A DNA stretch of 64,000 bases from Alteripontixanthobacter muriae (lineage in GTDB: Bacteria > Pseudomonadota > Alphaproteobacteria > Sphingomonadales > Sphingomonadaceae): positions 35,791 through 99,790 of the forward strand of contig NZ_JAAFZT010000022.1 of assembly GCF_013336795.1 (NCBI RefSeq). Reading direction: 5' to 3'. Position 1 is the first letter of the stretch; every line of letters begins with the position of its first letter. Under the pieces are notes generated by a model, which was given only the letters and a program-made list of their open reading frames with translations, was not told where the DNA came from and ran no database searches. The position numbers and the translations under genes are program-made. Of the stretch, positions 36,525-45,261 are shown one piece after another.

Positions 36525-38657
36525 ATGAAGACTGAACTTTATGCCGGGACCACGGGTGGGGCGATGGCAAAGCCGATTATTTCTACGGGCGCGGAACCCG
36601 CATTCGATCCGGATATTTTGACAGCGCATGTCCCGGCTTCCGACAGCGTCGGCGCGTCCGTGGATTACCTTGCCGGCACGACCGCTGCAAACGGCAAGCC
36701 GATCTGGTCTGTCGAACAGATCTCTGCCCACCTGAACCGTTCAGGCGCAAGCTGGACGGAAGGACCGGACCCGGCGCCGCAGCGTGGTGATGAGGATCCG
36801 AATACGATTACCTTCGGCTTTTTCGAAAATCAGAACGAGCTTTTCGAAAACGGCTATGTTTATTTCATTGGTGCGAATGGCTACGGCTTCAGCGAATATT
36901 TCAACTTCGCCGCCTTTACAGAAGCGCAGCGCGGCGCGACGCGGGAATCGATGCAGAGCTGGGACGATGTCGCTGCGGTGACCTTCGTCGAAACCGCGGC
37001 AGGTGATGCCGACATCAATTTCGGCAATCTGGCGAGCGCACCGACGACACAGGCCTATGCCCGCCTGCCATTCGGAACTCTGACGGCCAATCCCGACCTG
37101 AACGCGCAGATCCAGCCGATTGCCGGCGACGTGTGGATTTCTGCAAGCCAGGCCAGCAACTTCCAGCTGGATGAAGGGGGTTACGGTTTGCAGACGCTGA
37201 CACATGAAGTCGGCCATGCTCTCGGCCTTTCGCACCCAGGCGGCTACAACGCGGCTCCGGGCCTGAGCATCACCTACGGCAACAATGCCGAATATTATCA
37301 GGACACGCGTGCGTACTCCGTCATGTCCTATTTTAACGCGAGTTCAACGGGTGCACGCCACTTCGATTTCAATCTGTCGACGACTGTTTACGCCGGCGTG
37401 CCGTTGATCCATGATATCGCTGCCATCCAGGCGATGTACGGCGCCGACATGACGACGCGTACGGGCGACACCACCTACGGCTTCAACAGCAATGCAGGGC
37501 GTGACGCATTTGATTTCGATTCGACACCGGCACCGGTCATGGCGATCTGGGACGCAGGCGGAATGGATACGCTGGATGCATCGGGATATGCTACAAACCA
37601 GATCATCGATCTGCGCGAAGGATCTCTTTCCAGCATCGGCGGCGTCAATTTTGAAACCGCTCCTTCGTTCGAAGAAGTAAATGCGAACCGGGCGGAAGCC
37701 GGCTTCCCTCCGATTGCGCGCGCAACTTATGACGCCAACATGGCGGTTCTCGAACAGAACCCGGTAGTGGGGCAATTGACCGACAATGTCGGTATTGCAT
37801 ACGGCGCGGTGATCGAGAATGCAGTCGGCGGTTCGGGCAATGATCTGCTGGTCGGGAACCGCGTCGCCAACGTGCTGACCGGCAATGCTGGCGACGACAC
37901 GCTGGTCGGCGGTGACGGGATCGATAGCCTCACTGGCGGCGCGGGAAGGGACACCTTCTTTGCGGAGATCAATTCGACGACCGTAGCGAGCAAATCCGGG
38001 CCGGTTTCACTGGATATCGTCACCGATTTCGTATCCGGCACCGATAAGATCGATCTGGGCCTGATCGACGCCAATACCGGGGTCGATGGCCAGCAGGGCT
38101 TCGTCTTCGTGAAGAAGGAAAGCGGCCAGGCCGGTGAACTTTACACCAAGACGTTCGGAAATCTCAATGCTGCCGAAAAGTCGCTGGGCATCGACATTCC
38201 CGGCTATTCCGGTCCGAATACCAACCTTGGCAAGGTCACTGTCGTTTTCGGTGATGTAGATGGCGGAGGCGCGGATTTCGCGTTTGTTCTTATCGGAACC
38301 TCTTCGGTGTCGATGGGTGATTTCATCGATCTCGGTGGTGAGTTCGGCGCTGAAGGAACGATCTCGGCTTCACTGGCCAACGTCCTTGCCGCCAGCGGCG
38401 GGATAGGAGGGGCTGCGATTGCCGCCGCGCCCGAATCCCCGCTCGATGCCGCCGAATTGTTCGCCGGGGACAGCATGGACCACTTGCTGGCCGGTAACAC
38501 GGACGCTCATCATCATGGCGGCGCTCATGAACTGGTCGATATGGCTGCCTTTGCCCCCGTCAATGATGGCGGTTCTGCTGCAGGTCACGCCTTCTTCGCC
38601 GAAGGCAGCCGGTTCGATCACTTCGACCAATTGGCGCTTCACACCGCCATCGCCTGA
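36525..38657 (+). CDS. Serralysin-like RTX metalloprotease, probable type I secretion cargo
   Basis: 710 residues with a metzincin zinc site HEVGHALGLSH (about 227-237) and Met-turn SVMSYF (Met about 267). About four RTX nonapeptides follow around residues 434-475 (GGSGNDLLVG, GNAGDDTLVG, GGDGIDSLTG, GGAGRDTFFA), then the M10 C-terminal domain (LDIVTDFVSGTDKIDLGLID). RTX repeats bind Ca2+ and fold the enzyme outside the cell. It has no N-terminal signal peptide, as expected for type I secretion. An additional ~110-residue C-terminal tail with a His cluster (DAHHHGGAH, about 660) is unusual. Start 36525 has GGAGAGG 9 bases upstream; 36507 (TTG) and 36516 fit less well. Confidence 0.92.
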   Translation: MKTELYAGTTGGAMAKPIISTGAEPAFDPDILTAHVPASDSVGASVDYLAGTTAANGKPIWSVEQISAHLNRSGASWTEGPDPAPQRGDEDPNTITFGFFENQNELFENGYVYFIGANGYGFSEYFNFAAFTEAQRGATRESMQSWDDVAAVTFVETAAGDADINFGNLASAPTTQAYARLPFGTLTANPDLNAQIQPIAGDVWISASQASNFQLDEGGYGLQTLTHEVGHALGLSHPGGYNAAPGLSITYGNNAEYYQDTRAYSVMSYFNASSTGARHFDFNLSTTVYAGVPLIHDIAAIQAMYGADMTTRTGDTTYGFNSNAGRDAFDFDSTPAPVMAIWDAGGMDTLDASGYATNQIIDLREGSLSSIGGVNFETAPSFEEVNANRAEAGFPPIARATYDANMAVLEQNPVVGQLTDNVGIAYGAVIENAVGGSGNDLLVGNRVANVLTGNAGDDTLVGGDGIDSLTGGAGRDTFFAEINSTTVASKSGPVSLDIVTDFVSGTDKIDLGLIDANTGVDGQQGFVFVKKESGQAGELYTKTFGNLNAAEKSLGIDIPGYSGPNTNLGKVTVVFGDVDGGGADFAFVLIGTSSVSMGDFIDLGGEFGAEGTISASLANVLAASGGIGGAAIAAAPESPLDAAELFAGDSMDHLLAGNTDAHHHGGAHELVDMAAFAPVNDGGSAAGHAFFAEGSRFDHFDQLALHTAIA

Positions 38658-38675
38658 AATAGTGTAAAAACCATG

Positions 38676-38709
38676 CCGCGCCGGAGCACGTACTCCGGCG
38701 CGGTTTTTT
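38676..38709 (+). terminator. Strong terminator after the metalloprotease gene
   Basis: Near-perfect stem CCGCGCCGGAG / CTCCGGCGCGG around a short loop, followed by TTTTTT. It ends the T1SS/protease locus. Confidence 0.93.
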
Positions 38710-38741
38710 GTGCCGCCTCGCTAATGCCCGTGCTGAAGATA

Positions 38742-38779
38742 CGAAAAACCCCGCTGGTCAAATGACCCGCGGGGTTTCA
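38742..38779 (-). terminator. tRNA-Val terminator
   Basis: On the minus strand AAACCCCGCGGGTC / GACCAGCGGGGTTT forms a hairpin with an ATTT loop, ending in TTTTT. It lies directly 3' of the tRNA gene. Confidence 0.8.
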
Positions 38780-38781
38780 AA

Positions 38782-38856
38782 TGGTGGGCGTAGGAAGAGT
38801 TGAACTTCCGACCCCTGCGATGTCAACACAGTGCTCTACCACTGAGCTATACGCCC
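38782..38856 (-). tRNA. tRNA-Val (anticodon GAC), CCA encoded
   Basis: On the minus strand the acceptor GGGCGTA pairs with TACGCCC, discriminator A, and CCA is encoded. The D arm is GCTC-loop-GAGC, the anticodon arm CTGTG TTGACAT CGCAG gives anticodon GAC (Val, GUC/GUU codons), and the T arm is GGAAG TTCAACT CTTCC. All stems close with standard or G-T pairs. Confidence 0.97.
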
Positions 38857-38958
38857 ACACCATTTGCAGTCCGTCCGAGCCCAAGACCCTTCGGGAAGCA
38901 GCCCTTTAGCCGTGCTGCACCTTGCGCGCAAGGCCAATTGTACTGTCCCGAACACACA

Positions 38959-39348
38959 TCACAGGCTCATAGCCGCATCGCCTTCGAAGACACGTTCGAC
39001 TTCCATGACGAGGTCCTTCAGGTGAAAGGGCTTGGACAGCACCTTTGCCTGAGGCTGTTCCCTGCTGGCCTTCAGCGTGACCGCTGCAAATCCGGTAATG
39101 AAAATGACCTTCGTGCCGGGACTTACCTCGCTACAACGTTGTGCAAGTTCGATCCCGTCCATCTCCGGCATAACGATATCGGACAGCAACAAATCGAAGC
39201 CTTCGCTCAGAAGGGGGACTGCTTCGGTTCCGCAAGCCACGCCTGTAACATCATACCCGGCGTTTTCCAGCGCACGGGTCAGATATGTGCGCATGGGTTC
39301 GTTATCTTCGGCCAGAAGGATGCGCAGGCTGTCCGGTGATTTGCTCAT
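38959..39348 (-). CDS. cpdR: Response regulator CpdR
   Basis: A 129-residue single-domain receiver. The phospho-acceptor Asp is in LLLSDIVMPEMDGIELA, with the Lys in VLSKPFHLKDLVMEVERV and the acidic pair in LLAEDNEPM. FITGFAAVTLKA and the KPFHLKDLV end match CpdR, the ClpXP adaptor regulator phosphorylated by CckA-ChpT in Caulobacter; unphosphorylated CpdR primes ClpXP for degradation of cell-cycle proteins. The ATG at 39348 has AGGGA 6 bases upstream; an ATG two codons earlier is possible. The gene lies upstream of tRNA-Val on the same strand. Confidence 0.9.
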   Translation of the reverse strand: MSKSPDSLRILLAEDNEPMRTYLTRALENAGYDVTGVACGTEAVPLLSEGFDLLLSDIVMPEMDGIELAQRCSEVSPGTKVIFITGFAAVTLKASREQPQAKVLSKPFHLKDLVMEVERVFEGDAAMSL

Positions 39349-39442
39349 GATCATTCCCTAGCCGGTATCGCTTAAGAATTCTTTGGCAAAACCGAAGCTG
39401 GACGATTTTGACACACATTCGTCAAGCGTCCATTCCAGCAGG

Positions 39443-40363
39443 ATGAGCGATGGAACAGCTGACCTGAAGAACTCCTGGCGAGATGTCGCTCCGTTTTCAA
39501 TCAGTGGCATCGACAAGTGTGCTGTCCCGCTACTGATCGCTGCGCCGCACGGCGGGCGCAATTACGGTGCCGACGTGGTGCAGAACATGCGAGATTTCGA
39601 CAGTGTCTCGGTCAAACTGGAAGACCGGTTCATCGATCTTGTGGCGCGCGCGGTCGCAACAAGTGTCGGCGCGGCAAGCCTGATCGCGCACGTGCCTCGT
39701 GCGATCATCGATCTCAACCGATCTTCCGACGATGTGGACTGGAGCATGGTCAGCGGACCGGCGCCGGAAAATGCCGTTCGGCACGGCAACAATCGACGGG
39801 CACGTAGCGGTCTGGGCCTGGTGCCCCGCCGTTTGCCGGGCACGGGAGAGGTATGGAGCAGGAGATTGGCTGCCGAGGATCTCAAAAACCGAATTCAGCT
39901 TGTACATCGCCCCTATCACGCGGTTCTCGGCGCGGCGCTCGAAGCGATGCGCGATCGCTGGGGGGCGGTGCTGCTGCTTGACCTGCATTCCATGCCGCCT
40001 CTCCGGTCAGAACGGGGCCAGAACGGCGCGGATTTCGTTCTCGGCGACCGGTTTGGCGGAAGCTGCGCGCCTGCTCTTGTAGCTGAGTCTCTTCGCTTCT
40101 TCGCCGGGTATGGCCAAGCGGCCGCCCATAACCGCCCGTATGCAGGTGGCTATGTTCTTGACCGGCATGGGGCGCCGGCTCGGAATATCCACGCATTGCA
40201 GCTGGAAGTGTCCCGATCATTGTACCTGGACGACCCGATGACGCAGCCGGCTTCCGGAATGTCCGCCCTTTGTAATCTGCTGGATGATCTTTGCCGCCAT
40301 CTCGCTGCCCGGGTTGCGGATTTGGCATCGTCACCCCCGAAAGGCCGAATGGCGGCAGAATGA
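39443..40363 (+). CDS. N-formylglutamate amidohydrolase-like protein
   Basis: 306 residues of the HutG-type (N-formylglutamate amidohydrolase) family, which releases formate from N-formylglutamate, the last step of one histidine degradation route. Typical features are LLIAAPHGGRNYG near the N-terminus, VPRAIIDLNRSSDDVDW, LLLDLHSMPP with a metal-ligand-like His, and YVLDRHG near the end. No other hut gene is in the window, so a role in histidine use is not shown by context. Start uncertain: ATG 39443 is preceded only by a weak GCAGG, and a TTG at 39383 is also in frame. Confidence 0.85.
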   Translation: MSDGTADLKNSWRDVAPFSISGIDKCAVPLLIAAPHGGRNYGADVVQNMRDFDSVSVKLEDRFIDLVARAVATSVGAASLIAHVPRAIIDLNRSSDDVDWSMVSGPAPENAVRHGNNRRARSGLGLVPRRLPGTGEVWSRRLAAEDLKNRIQLVHRPYHAVLGAALEAMRDRWGAVLLLDLHSMPPLRSERGQNGADFVLGDRFGGSCAPALVAESLRFFAGYGQAAAHNRPYAGGYVLDRHGAPARNIHALQLEVSRSLYLDDPMTQPASGMSALCNLLDDLCRHLAARVADLASSPPKGRMAAE

Positions 40364-40375
40364 TGCGGAACGACC

Positions 40376-40409
40376 AAAAAAACCACCCCGTGCACGATGC
40401 ACGAGGTGG
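40376..40409 (-). terminator. Minus-strand terminator downstream of the SapC-family gene
   Basis: CCACC-C-CGTGCA / TGCACG-A-GGTGG hairpin with a CGA loop and one internal mismatch. On the minus strand it is followed by a run of seven T. Probably ends transcription from the SapC-family gene. Confidence 0.75.
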
Positions 40410-40433
40410 CCGAGGTTCAGGGAGGAAGCGCAA

Positions 40434-40496
40434 ATGAATGCGCCAGTCCGGCGGGCTATGAGGGGGGTGCACCGCCGGATGCGTCTGAAATGGTAA
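40434..40496 (+). CDS. Possible 20-codon small ORF with strong ribosome site
   Basis: The short frame MNAPVRRAMRGVHRRMRLKW is preceded by AGGGAGGAAGC, a near-ideal Shine-Dalgarno at good spacing. The peptide is strongly basic (nearly one Arg or Lys in three). It lies in a 206-base gap between genes with two hairpins and no known RNA gene. It may be a real small protein, a leader peptide, or a chance match; nothing else supports it. Confidence 0.3.
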   Translation: MNAPVRRAMRGVHRRMRLKW

Positions 40497-40497
40497 A

Positions 40498-40524
40498 GGC
40501 CGAGCCTTTTTACAAGACTCGGCC
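40498..40524. other. Hairpin next to the SapC-family gene end
   Basis: GGCCGAG and CTCGGCC arms with a 13-base loop. On the minus strand it is followed by TTT, so it may be a first, weak terminator of the SapC-family gene, before the stronger one at 40376-40409. Confidence 0.4.
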
Positions 40525-40569
40525 CATCGCGAATATTCGTCTTTTCGCCGCCTTCTCAGGTGGCTGCAC

Positions 40570-41388
40570 TCAGTTCACAGGGTCGAAACTCCCTGCCGTG
40601 CCGTCGCCCTCGCTGAACTGTTCCTGCGGCTTCGGTCCCTTGCCCTGACCGACCTGGCGGCCGAAGATGTTCCTCATCAGGTCCAGCGACATCATATGTG
40701 CGTAGATCAGGGCAATCAGACCGTTCTGGTTCCAACCGCGCAGAGTGTCGCCGCGAAGTTCGCGCAGCTTATCCTGATTGATCATCTGGAAACCGCGATA
40801 GATGAAAGGCTTGTCTGGATTCTCGGGCGAGGTAATGGCGATCTCGCCATCCATCAGCAACTCGTGCTTTTGCAGTTCCTCGACGAACGTTTTGGTCCGC
40901 ACGCCGGCTTCTTCGAACCGCTGGCAAAAGGCGAGGATGTTCTGCGTAGCTTCCGAAGGCTTCTTTTCATCGTCGAACAGGCGGTCGCCTTCATCGAATT
41001 CACCGATCGCTTCGCAGGTCGGATCGAAGCAGAGCGAAAGCTCCTCACTATCGTTGTTGAGCTTGGCCAGCAAATAGGGATAACGGCGGACATAGGCGGG
41101 AACGTAGACAGGGTCCGTAATCTTGCCTTCATCGTTGACAAAGGTGTTCACGCCCTCGTTCAGGCCCATCAGTGCCAGCGGAAGCGGGTTGGGACCCGAT
41201 GAAAAGATGATAGGGTAATCGCGTTGCGCCTGAGCGAATTCGTCTACAGTCAGGGGAATGGCATGCTGGCCGATCAGCCAATCTGCCTTGTCCATCGTCT
41301 TGCTGCGGTAATCCGAATGATCGCGGCTGTTGAGGGGCATAAGATCCTTGTAGAACAAGGGCAGGGTGGGCTGAGGCGCGCTGGCCAT
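40570..41388 (-). CDS. SapC-family protein
   Basis: 272 residues of the SapC family, named after a surface-layer-linked protein but without a settled role. Typical stretches are FYKDLMPLNSRDHSDYR and QHAIPLTVDEFAQAQRDYPI with the following FSSGPNPLPLALMG, then YVPAYVRRYPYLLA, and the C-terminal FQMINQDKLRELRG. No signal peptide or membrane helix is evident. Start ATG 41388 has GGAGAG 6 bases upstream; the frame extends 7 codons further without a ribosome site. In alphaproteobacteria SapC genes often accompany TonB receptor and tryptophan-halogenase genes, which are not seen here. Confidence 0.85.
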   Translation of the reverse strand: MASAPQPTLPLFYKDLMPLNSRDHSDYRSKTMDKADWLIGQHAIPLTVDEFAQAQRDYPIIFSSGPNPLPLALMGLNEGVNTFVNDEGKITDPVYVPAYVRRYPYLLAKLNNDSEELSLCFDPTCEAIGEFDEGDRLFDDEKKPSEATQNILAFCQRFEEAGVRTKTFVEELQKHELLMDGEIAITSPENPDKPFIYRGFQMINQDKLRELRGDTLRGWNQNGLIALIYAHMMSLDLMRNIFGRQVGQGKGPKPQEQFSEGDGTAGSFDPVN

Positions 41389-41464
41389 CGGGATCTCTCC
41401 AAAACGCAAAGGATAAACGGTTCAGGTCGGCGAATATCTCGCCGGCTGTATGAAGCGATGCGCT

Positions 41465-42913
41465 TTACGGATTACTGCGTTCGGTTGCAACCGGCACCAG
41501 CTTGCCGGGGTTGAGAATGCCATGGGGGTCGAGAGCCCCCTTTACCGCTCGCATCATGGTCAGTTGCACCGGGTCACCCGTTCTGCCGAGTTCATCGCGT
41601 TTCATCTGGCCGATGCCGTGCTCTGCACTGATGGATCCGCCTTCCGACGTAACCAGATCATGCACGAAACGGCTTACGGCCGGACCCTGCTCGCTCTCCC
41701 ACTTGCCCGGTGCTGCACCTTCCGGGGCGAGTACGTGAAAGTGCACGTTCCCGTCACCCAAATGGCCGAAGGCGGCGCCCTTGGCGCCTGGAAAGTGCGC
41801 CTCCACAAGCGGGATCGCCTTGGCAATGAAATCTGCCATCGCCGGTACCGGCACCGAGATATCGTGCTGCATCGCCGGTCCGAGCGCGCGCTCTGCTGCG
41901 GAGATCGAATCGCGCAAGGTCCAGAACGCCTCCGCCTGTGTTTCATTCGCCGCAATCGTCGCGTCGCCTATGATACCATCATCCAAAAATTCGGAAAGCA
42001 GGCCCGCGATCTTGTGGTTCAAGCCGTCATCTTCACCGCCGGAGAAAGTTAATTCGATCAGGGCATGCCAAGGGTGATTCTTCTGCAGCGGCAGACGAGC
42101 ATTGGGCAAGTGTTCGAGCACCGCCGCCATCGCCTGCGCCGGCATTATCTCGAAACTCTCCAGAGACTCAGGCAATTTGTCCTGGAGTTGCAGCAGCAGT
42201 TTACGAGCGTGTCGCACATCGTCCATGCCTACCCAGGCTGCCACCCTGCCGCCGATTTCCGGCAGGAGCCGGAGCGTCGCCGCGGTCACGATTCCCAGCG
42301 TGCCTTCAGATCCGATCAGCAATTGCTTGAGGTCGAACCCGCGATTGTCCTTTTTCAGCGGAACAAGGGCATCAAAGATATCGCCGCTGGCCAGCACAGC
42401 CTCGAGTCCGAGTACCTGGGACCGCATCGATCCATGGCGCAGCACCTGTGTCCCGCCAGCGTTGGTGGAGACAAGCCCGCCAACAGTGGCGGAACCCCTG
42501 CCCCCGAAGGTGAGAGGAAAGCGCAGCTTTTCGGCTGATGCCGCTTCCTGCAACGATTGAAGGATAACCCCTGCTTCGCAAGTGATCTGCCGGGCATCTG
42601 TGTCGAAATTGCGAATTGCCGTCATGCAGCGCAGCGATAGCAGCAATGCCTCACCGGATTGATCCGGAGTGGCGCCGCCGGACATGCCGCTGTTGCCGCC
42701 CTGCGGAACAATTGCGACGCCGTGGTGCGAACACAAAGCGACGAGCTTCGCGACTTGATCCGTGGAGACGGGCAGGGCCATCGCGCAGGCGCGCCCCTGA
42801 TATCGACCCCGCCAGTCGGTCAGCCATGGCGCCATGGCCTCCTTATCGCTGATCAGACCGCGCGGACCAAGCAGTTCGGCAGCACTTGCCAGGAAGTTCT
42901 TCATGCGAGTCAT
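41465..42913 (-). CDS. FAD-linked D-2-hydroxyacid dehydrogenase (GlcD / D-2-hydroxyglutarate dehydrogenase-like)
   Basis: 482 residues with an N-terminal PCMH-type FAD-binding domain (VAIVPQGGNSGMSGG, then FPLTFGGRGSATVGGLVSTNAGG) and a C-terminal FAD-oxidase cap with GHLGDGNVHFHV (metal and substrate site) and SISAEHGIGQMKRDEL. The family oxidises D-2-hydroxyglutarate or related D-2-hydroxyacids and passes electrons to ETF or quinone. The sequence without extra 4Fe-4S domains favours the D-2-hydroxyglutarate class over the GlcDEF complex. Start ATG 42904 (MKNFLASA) is a close alternative. Confidence 0.88.
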   Translation of the reverse strand: MTRMKNFLASAAELLGPRGLISDKEAMAPWLTDWRGRYQGRACAMALPVSTDQVAKLVALCSHHGVAIVPQGGNSGMSGGATPDQSGEALLLSLRCMTAIRNFDTDARQITCEAGVILQSLQEAASAEKLRFPLTFGGRGSATVGGLVSTNAGGTQVLRHGSMRSQVLGLEAVLASGDIFDALVPLKKDNRGFDLKQLLIGSEGTLGIVTAATLRLLPEIGGRVAAWVGMDDVRHARKLLLQLQDKLPESLESFEIMPAQAMAAVLEHLPNARLPLQKNHPWHALIELTFSGGEDDGLNHKIAGLLSEFLDDGIIGDATIAANETQAEAFWTLRDSISAAERALGPAMQHDISVPVPAMADFIAKAIPLVEAHFPGAKGAAFGHLGDGNVHFHVLAPEGAAPGKWESEQGPAVSRFVHDLVTSEGGSISAEHGIGQMKRDELGRTGDPVQLTMMRAVKGALDPHGILNPGKLVPVATERSNP

Positions 42914-43070
42914 TACTTGCGTCTGCCATAGAACACGGGGCTCTAGCCACCCGGTTCCCGAAACGGGTTTCTGCGATTAAGCGGATATTCAAGCGTGCGC
43001 CTTCAAGGTGCTTCAGGCGACAAAGAGAAACCGTGCTGGCTTGGATACGGGAAGGACCGCTTAATCAACA

Positions 43071-43598
43071 ATGTCGATGCTGCGTGCCTTCCTGCCTGCC
43101 GCTCTGCTGATCGCAGTGCCCGCTTCCATGTCTCTGGCCGCTTCACCCGCCGATCCGACGGCGACTCTGCCGGGCAGTGGCTGGGTCGCGCTCGAGGCTT
43201 TGGAACGGGCCGCCATACAGCATCAGGTGCGCATAGAGCGCCGGGTGACGATCCGTATATCGCCACTCTCGGCCATATCTCGCCAGGAACTCGTGTCGCA
43301 GGGTACGAGGGTTCGGACCCGCCGCATGGCGGAACATCCGCATCCGGAATGCCTTTCGCTCTCTTCGATCAGGGCCGTGCAGGCGCTGGAGAGCAATCGG
43401 TTGGTCTTCTATCTGCCCAATAAGCAGATGGTCAGTGCGGTGATGAGCAATACTTGCAGTGCGGCCGATTTCTATTCCGGCTTCTACGTCGAACCCGCTG
43501 GCGACGGCATGCTCTGCGAAAGGCGCGATGTGCTGCAGGCGCGTAGCGGCGCGCGATGTGAAATAGCCGGTCTGAGGCAGTTGCTGCCGGTCAACTGA
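43071..43598 (+). CDS. Exported hypothetical protein
   Basis: 175 residues with a signal peptide (LRAFLPAALLIAVPASMSLAA, cut near SLAASP). The mature part is a small domain with four cysteines (HPECLS, SNTCSA, MLCERR, ARCEIA) that could form two disulphides. No family recognised. It lies between the D-2-hydroxyacid dehydrogenase gene and rhlE with long gaps on both sides. Start could also be the second Met, two codons later. Confidence 0.6.
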   Translation: MSMLRAFLPAALLIAVPASMSLAASPADPTATLPGSGWVALEALERAAIQHQVRIERRVTIRISPLSAISRQELVSQGTRVRTRRMAEHPHPECLSLSSIRAVQALESNRLVFYLPNKQMVSAVMSNTCSAADFYSGFYVEPAGDGMLCERRDVLQARSGARCEIAGLRQLLPVN

Positions 43599-43764
43599 CG
43601 CGCTCTGATCGAGCTGTCCTCCACACGAATCTTGACTTTTTTACCGTGAACCCGCAAAGGGCGCCCGGTTTGCCTTGGGCCTGTATGGGCGGGCCAGTCA
43701 CGGCGGGCATCTGCCTGTCGATCAATCGGGCACGTTGCCCTCATATCCGGACATATTTGCCATA

Positions 43765-45219
43765 ATGACCTTTGCCGATCTCGGCCTATCCGACGAACTG
43801 CTGAAGGCGGTGGAAACCGCCGGCTACAGCGAACCGACTCCCATCCAGGCGCAGGCCATTCCAGCCGTGCTAATGATGAAGGATCTGGTCGGCATCGCGC
43901 AGACCGGAACGGGCAAGACGGCAAGTTTCGTCCTTCCGATGATCGACGTGCTGGCAAGTGGCCGCCGCCGCGCCCGCATGCCGCGTTCGCTGATTCTCGA
44001 ACCCACCCGCGAACTGGCGGCACAGGTGGCCGAGAACTTCGAGAAATACGGCACAAATCACGATCTGAAGATGGCTCTGCTGATCGGCGGTGTGCAGATG
44101 GGCGATCAGGTCCGTGCTCTGGATGAAGGTGTCGACGTTCTCATCGCTACGCCGGGCAGGTTGATGGATCTGTTCGAGCGCGGGAAGATCTTGCTCAATG
44201 GCTGCGAGTTGCTCGTCATCGACGAGGCAGACCGTATGCTCGACATGGGTTTCATTCCCGATATCGAGTTCATCTGCGACAAGCTGCCGGTGCCGCGTCA
44301 GACCATGTTGTTCTCGGCTACGATGCCGCCCCCGATCGAAAAACTGGCGAAGAAGTTCCTCGTCAATCCCAAGCGAATCGAAGTGGCGCGTGCCGCGACG
44401 GCAAACGAGAATATCCAGCAGTTCAAGGTGCCGGTCTCGCCACGCAAGAAGAAGGAGGCATTGCGCCACTTCCTGCGCACGGATGACGTGCGGACAGCCA
44501 TCGTTTTTTCGAACCGGAAGACGACCGTTCGCGATCTCGCCAAGACGCTTCAGAAGGAAGGGTATTCTGCAGGGGAAATCCACGGCGACATCGATCAGAA
44601 TACGCGCAATCGCGAGTTGCAGCGCTTCAAGGATGGTGAGATCAACATCCTCGTCGCCAGCGACGTGGCGGCACGCGGGTTGGATGTGAAGGACGTCAGT
44701 CACGTCTTCAATTACGATACGCCCTGGCATCCTGACGATTACGTGCACCGCATTGGCCGGACGGGTCGGGCGGGTGCAAAGGGCCGTGCCTTCACATTCG
44801 TGACGGCCGATGATGCCGAGGCGATTGCCAATGTCGAGAAACTGACCGGCATCCCTATTCCGACCTTTGGCAAGGAAGACATCCTCAACCCGGTTCCGGT
44901 GAAGCCTGCGCCGAAGCAGGATGACAATTCTTCGGTGGAAGAGAAGCCGAAGCGCAGCCGGCGCAAGCCTGCCGCGAATGAAACAGATAACAGCGCGTCT
45001 GAAGAAAAGGCCCGTCGCGGTTCACGTGATCGCCGATCTGAAGATCAGGCCAATCACGGGCCTTCCGCTGGCGGCACAAGCGACAGCAGTCCCGAGGGAT
45101 CGCGTCAGGCTAGAGCATCCAAGCCTCGAAAGGCCGTCACGCATCTCGATGATGACTTGACGAACGCCGATTGGAACGGGCCCATTCCGGGGTTCCTGGG
45201 CGTTTCGGCGCTGAACTGA
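43765..45219 (+). CDS. rhlE: DEAD-box RNA helicase RhlE
   Basis: 484 residues with all DEAD-box motifs: Q motif GYSEPTPIQAQAIP, motif I AQTGTGKT, Ia PTRELAAQ, II VIDEADRMLD, III FSATMP, IV IVFSNRKTT, V ASDVAARGLDV and VI HRIGRTGRAG. The C-terminal tail (about 400-484) is a low-complexity, charged extension (Lys, Arg, Ser, Glu), normal for RhlE. These helicases help ribosome assembly and RNA turnover. Start at 43765 (MTFADLGLSDELLKAV) is the usual N-terminus; the in-frame extension to 43675 is not conserved-looking. Confidence 0.94.
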   Translation: MTFADLGLSDELLKAVETAGYSEPTPIQAQAIPAVLMMKDLVGIAQTGTGKTASFVLPMIDVLASGRRRARMPRSLILEPTRELAAQVAENFEKYGTNHDLKMALLIGGVQMGDQVRALDEGVDVLIATPGRLMDLFERGKILLNGCELLVIDEADRMLDMGFIPDIEFICDKLPVPRQTMLFSATMPPPIEKLAKKFLVNPKRIEVARAATANENIQQFKVPVSPRKKKEALRHFLRTDDVRTAIVFSNRKTTVRDLAKTLQKEGYSAGEIHGDIDQNTRNRELQRFKDGEINILVASDVAARGLDVKDVSHVFNYDTPWHPDDYVHRIGRTGRAGAKGRAFTFVTADDAEAIANVEKLTGIPIPTFGKEDILNPVPVKPAPKQDDNSSVEEKPKRSRRKPAANETDNSASEEKARRGSRDRRSEDQANHGPSAGGTSDSSPEGSRQARASKPRKAVTHLDDDLTNADWNGPIPGFLGVSALN

Positions 45220-45261
45220 GCAGGATCAGCGGAGAGGGGTCGCAAGCCTTCGTGCGAGCGC

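Noticed and set aside
38782..38856. tRNA-Val as an integration site for a genomic island
   Set aside because: No integrase gene and no repeated tRNA 3' end seen nearby; flanking genes are ordinary.
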